Below are positions 5,706 to 8,324 of a DNA stretch of 8,324 nt, in pieces (positions within the stretch are counted from its first letter, which is position 1; every line of letters starts with the position of its first letter). The stretch covers positions 1,569 to 9,892 of the forward strand of contig JAHZEE010000047.1 of the NCBI GenBank assembly GCA_019421975.1. The letters are read 5' to 3'. This DNA is from Clostridiales bacterium (GTDB lineage: Bacteria; Bacillota; Clostridia; Oscillospirales; Oscillospiraceae). The position numbers and the translations under genes were made by a program. The notes below the pieces were generated by a model. That model did no database searches, had not been told where the DNA came from, and worked only from the letters and a program-made list of their open reading frames with translations.

Positions 5706-7505
5706 TTATGACTTGGACTCCGTGTCCTGAGAGGCCGCATACAGATCCAACAGCGGCTGCGCCGAGCCGGTGAGCCGCTCTGCGGCGGCACGAATCGAGG
5801 CCCCCTCCTGGTCCGTCATCTTGCCGGGCTTGGCGTGACGCACCAGCCGGTAGAGAACCGCCAAATCGTTTTTGATCTGCCTCTGCTGGTCCTTGGGGAG
5901 CTGCTTTCCCACTGCGGCCAGCGCCTCTTCCGTCTTGCCGACCAAAATACTGCCGTCGTTGAGCGCCTCCACATTGGCCTTGCGGGCGTTGTCCTCCTGC
6001 TCATACTGGGCCGCGTTGCGGATCGCGGTTTGGATCTCGGCGTCGGACATGTTGGTGGAACCGGAGATGGTGATGCTCTGCTGTCGGCCTGTGGCCAGGT
6101 CGCGGGCGGAGACATTGACGATGCCGTTGGCGTCGATATCAAAGGTCACTTCGATCTGCGGCACACCGCGCATGGCGCGCTTAATGCCGCTCAGACGAAA
6201 TTTTCCCAGACTCTTGTTGTCCTTGGCAAAGTGGCGCTCTCCCTGCAGTACATTGATCTCCACACCGGTCTGGAAGTTGGAAGCGGTGGTAAAGATCTTG
6301 GAGAAACGGGTGGGCAGGGTGGTGTTGCGGTCGATCAGCCGCGTGGCGATGCCGCCGACCGTCTCCACAGAAAGAGACAGGGGCGTCACATCCAGCAGCA
6401 GGATTCCCCCCTCTGCGGCATTGGCGCCGACCGCCACCTCGCCGCCCAGCGTGCCGCCCTGAATACAGGCGCCCAGCGCCACACACTCGTCGGGATTCAG
6501 ATTCTTGCTGGGCTCTTTCCCGGTGATCTGCCGGACCTTGTCCTGTACGGCCGGAATCCGGGTGGAACCGCCCACAAGCAAAACCATGTTGAGGTCTGCC
6601 GCGCGCATCCCCGCATCCTGCAGCGCGGCCTGCACCGGCTGGGCCGTGCGCTCTACCAAAGACGCGGTGAGCTCGTCAAATTTCGAGCGTGTGAGGGCAA
6701 TATCCATATGCACTGGCCCGCTTTTTCCCACCGCGATAAAGGGCAAGTTGACATTGGTGGAGGTGGCGGCAGAGAGCTCGATTTTTGCCTTTTCCGCAGC
6801 CTCCCGGACCCGCTGCATGGCCGCCAGATCCCGCGACAGATCCACGCGCTCAGTCCTGCGGAATTCCTCCAACAGATAGGCGGCGACGGCGGCGTCAAAA
6901 TCGTCCCCGCCCAGATGATTGTCACCAGAGGTGGCCAGGACCTCAATCACCCCTTCTCCAATTTCGATGATGGAGACATCAAAGGTGCCTCCGCCCAGGT
7001 CGTAGACCATAATTTTTTGGGGGGTGCCGTGATCCAGGCCGTAGGCAAGCGCCGCAGCGGTGGGCTCATTGATGATGCGGCGGACATTGAGGCCGGCAAT
7101 CTTGCCGGCATCCTTGGTGGCCTGCCGCTGCGCATCGGAAAAATAGGCGGGGACGGTGATCACCGCCTCCTCCACCGGCTCGCCCAGATAGGCCTCCGCA
7201 TCCTGCTTGAGCCGCCGCAGAATGGCGGCGGAGATCTCCTGGGGGAGCATCTTTTTTCCATCAATACTCACCCGGTAATTGGTACCCATCTCTCGCTTGA
7301 TCGAGCTGATGGTGCGGTCGGCGTTTGTGACGGCCTGCCGTTTGGCGGAAGCACCCACCAGGCGCTCACCGATTTTTGTAAAGGCGACCACAGAGGGCGT
7401 CGTCCGGTTGCCCTCCGCGTTTGGAATGATAGTGGGCTTGCCGCCCTCCATCACAGCCACACAGCTGTTCGTGGTGCCAAGATCAATTCCAATGATTTTT
7501 CCCAT
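5706..7505 (-). CDS. dnaK: Hsp70 chaperone DnaK, probably a paralogue outside the hrcA-grpE operon
   Basis: ATP-driven cytoplasmic chaperone that binds exposed hydrophobic peptides and works with a J-protein. Nucleotide-binding domain: [10 protein letters not shown] at 5-14, [11 protein letters not shown] at 146-156, DLGGGTFD at 169-176 and VGGSTRIP at 311-318. SIKREMGT at 68-75 is the short Gram-positive form. The interdomain linker is ILLLD at 368-372. The substrate-binding beta domain runs to about 484 and the helical lid from 485 to about 590. Two usually invariant spots differ: the GIPPAPRG loop is GIKRAMRG (440-447), and LSLGIET is LSLSVET (376-382). At 599 residues it lacks the acidic C-terminal tail. 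AGGAGG lies 11 bases before the ATG, a long spacing. The gene follows a J-protein gene by 26 bases and touches mutY, not grpE or hrcA. I infer a second, specialised Hsp70, but whether another dnaK exists in the genome cannot be seen here. Confidence 0.93.
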   Translation of the reverse strand: MGKIIGIDLGTTNSCVAVMEGGKPTIIPNAEGNRTTPSVVAFTKIGERLVGASAKRQAVTNADRTISSIKREMGTNYRVSIDGKKMLPQEISAAILRRLKQDAEAYLGEPVEEAVITVPAYFSDAQRQATKDAGKIAGLNVRRIINEPTAAALAYGLDHGTPQKIMVYDLGGGTFDVSIIEIGEGVIEVLATSGDNHLGGDDFDAAVAAYLLEEFRRTERVDLSRDLAAMQRVREAAEKAKIELSAATSTNVNLPFIAVGKSGPVHMDIALTRSKFDELTASLVERTAQPVQAALQDAGMRAADLNMVLLVGGSTRIPAVQDKVRQITGKEPSKNLNPDECVALGACIQGGTLGGEVAVGANAAEGGILLLDVTPLSLSVETVGGIATRLIDRNTTLPTRFSKIFTTASNFQTGVEINVLQGERHFAKDNKSLGKFRLSGIKRAMRGVPQIEVTFDIDANGIVNVSARDLATGRQQSITISGSTNMSDAEIQTAIRNAAQYEQEDNARKANVEALNDGSILVGKTEEALAAVGKQLPKDQQRQIKNDLAVLYRLVRHAKPGKMTDQEGASIRAAAERLTGSAQPLLDLYAASQDTESKS

Positions 7506-7516
7506 AAGTGGTCATG

Positions 7517-7522
7517 CCTCCT
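7517..7522 (-). promoter_or_regulatory. dnaK ribosome binding site with long spacing
   Basis: AGGAGG lies in the 26-base gap after the J-protein gene. It is 11 bases from the dnaK ATG (7505) but only 1 base from an out-of-frame ATG (7515) that opens a 10-codon frame ending at 7483 within dnaK. The dnaK start is fixed by its N-terminal motif and by an in-frame TGA just upstream. The long spacing may lower initiation. Confidence 0.6.
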
Positions 7523-7531
7523 GCAATTGCG

Positions 7532-8254
7532 TTAACAGCAGAAAATCCAGCGGCCGCCGGCGCAAATCGGACATAACAGATTTGCGAAATAGCAGCCTGC
7601 ACAGAGTGTACAAAGCGAACCGGGCGTCGCCTGAAAGGTCTGAAACCCACCATTCTGGCGATAGAAGGTGCCGCCGCTCTGAATCCGGCGGCGCACCTGC
7701 TCATACTCGATGTTGTCCGGATCCATCCGGAGCGCGGTCTCGATCATCTGGGTGGCGAGGATGCGGTTGCCGAGGCCATAGTTGGCAAGGGCGCTCAGAT
7801 AATACCACTCCGCGGAGCGGTCCGCCTGGTCCATGCCGTCAAGCACATTGGCCGCATCCTGATAGGAGCCGAGGTTGATAAAGTGCCGGGCTGCCTGAAA
7901 TTCCGTCGGCCCGGATTGGCCGCCCGGGCGCTGCTGGTTCTGGTATCCGCCGAAGCCGAAGTTTCGGAAAAAGTCCTCGTAGGGATTGCCGCTGCTGCCG
8001 CCATTGTAACCGCCGTACCCGGATCCGCCGCCATAGCCTCCATAGCCGCCCTGGGTGGGATCCTCCTGCGCCTTCTGCGGATTTTTGATCTGCTCGTAGG
8101 CGGCGTTGATCTCATTCATTTTTTTTGCAGCCACAGGGTCGTTGGGGTGCATATCGGGGTGGTACTGTTTTGCCAGACGGCGGTAAGCCTTTTTGATCTC
8201 GTCGTCAGACGCGTTTCGGGACACGCCCAATACCTCATAGGGATCTCTACTCAA
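7532..8254 (-). CDS. J-domain co-chaperone with Gly/Tyr-rich linker, TPR-like region and cysteine-rich tail
   Basis: Probable partner that stimulates ATP hydrolysis by the adjacent Hsp70. Residues 4-58 are a J-domain with the essential HPD at 32-34, beginning [20 protein letters not shown]. Residues 69-86 are almost pure Gly/Tyr/Ser/Asn, followed by a second aromatic-glycine patch to about 104. Residues 118-180 look like one to two TPR-type helical pairs ([48 protein letters not shown]). The last 26 residues hold seven cysteines at 215, 218, 221, 228, 231, 239 and 240, mixed with hydrophobic residues, and the protein ends in Cys-Cys. It has no DnaJ central zinc finger or C-terminal substrate domains, so it is not canonical DnaJ. 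Translation starts at TTG, eight bases after AGGAG and overlapping the upstream gene by eight bases. Similar J-domain proteins with cysteine-rich tails occur in Clostridia. Their clients are not known to me. Confidence 0.85.
   Translation of the reverse strand: MSRDPYEVLGVSRNASDDEIKKAYRRLAKQYHPDMHPNDPVAAKKMNEINAAYEQIKNPQKAQEDPTQGGYGGYGGGSGYGGYNGGSSGNPYEDFFRNFGFGGYQNQQRPGGQSGPTEFQAARHFINLGSYQDAANVLDGMDQADRSAEWYYLSALANYGLGNRILATQMIETALRMDPDNIEYEQVRRRIQSGGTFYRQNGGFQTFQATPGSLCTLCAGCYFANLLCPICAGGRWIFCC
7997..8050 (-). repeat. Gly-Gly-Tyr low-complexity coding repeat in the J-protein
   Basis: Codons 69-86 of the J-protein repeat a GGY-like unit ([18 protein letters not shown]), visible in DNA as repeated gcc and ata/gta triplets on the plus strand. 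This resembles the G/F-rich linker of DnaJ but with Tyr in place of Phe. Repeats of this kind can change in length by slippage. Confidence 0.7.
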
Positions 8255-8324
8255 CGGGATCTCTCCTTTTTTTCTGTTCTTTCTGATAGAGCGCGGCGTG
8301 CAGCTTGGACCAGACGCCGGTATA
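8247..8324 (-). CDS. 3' end of an unidentified gene, cut off by window edge
   Basis: The last 25 codons of an open frame entering from the right edge, ending in TAG at 8249-8247. The visible peptide begins [17 protein letters not shown] and ends in a lysine/arginine-rich KKRRDPVE. I take it as a real gene because the frame is open to the edge, it carries the ribosome site AAGGAGAG of the J-protein gene within its 3' end, and it overlaps that gene by eight bases as in a coupled operon. From memory, a DUF5685-type protein often precedes such J-domain genes in Clostridia, and the YTGVW ending may fit, but this short tail cannot establish it. Confidence 0.55.
   Translation of the reverse strand, partial: YTGVWSKLHAALYQKEQKKRRDPVE

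Noticed and set aside
7483..7515. 10-codon leader peptide overlapping the dnaK start
   Set aside because: Its ATG is only one base from AGGAGG, too close for efficient initiation, and its sequence is just the shifted dnaK start.
5835..7535. 566-codon open frame on the plus strand opposite dnaK
   Set aside because: It is an antisense shadow of the Hsp70 gene. Long open frames opposite dnaK are a known effect of its codon use in GC-rich genomes. The translation shows no recognisable domain and has no convincing ribosome site.

Overview
The window reads as an ordinary chromosomal segment of a GC-rich member of the Clostridia (Firmicutes). I infer this from the Gram-positive-type DnaK, the FeoA-FeoB fusion, a class II CCA-adding enzyme with no visible HD domain, strong Shine-Dalgarno sites and several TTG starts. 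An Oscillospirales-like gut bacterium would fit, but the sequence alone does not prove it. I see no CRISPR array, tRNA, rRNA, insertion sequence or prophage gene.

Left block (1-3038, leftward): murC, encoding the UDP-MurNAc:L-alanine ligase, is followed with a 4-base stop/start overlap by a fused FeoA-FeoB ferrous iron transporter. The feo gene starts at a TTG and runs off the left edge at codon 554. The murC-cca gap (3039-3190) holds two face-to-face promoters that share one palindromic -10 element. One reads left into murC-feoAB and the other reads right into cca.

Middle (3191-4251, rightward): cca encodes a tRNA CCA nucleotidyltransferase. Its first 262-266 codons look normal. The reading frame then breaks, and the C-terminal domain continues in the -1 frame. 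The break is either a real one-base deletion, a homopolymer undercall in an A4 run, or, less likely, ribosomal frameshifting.

Right block (4261-8324, leftward): five tightly packed genes, read right to left. They are the 3' end of an unidentified gene, a J-domain protein with a Gly/Tyr-rich linker, a TPR-like region and a cysteine-rich tail, an Hsp70 (DnaK) lacking the usual acidic tail, the adenine glycosylase MutY, and a PaaI-type hotdog thioesterase. Gaps are -8, +26, 0 and -4 bases, so this is probably one operon. A 10-bp hairpin followed by a T-rich tract lies inside the 3' end of the converging cca gene and may terminate this operon.

The most interesting points are the broken cca frame, the shared-element divergent promoter, the dedicated J-protein/Hsp70 pair with unusual features, and the terminator embedded in the convergent gene. 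I find no clearly new biological system. The J-protein/Hsp70 pair is the closest thing to an under-described module.
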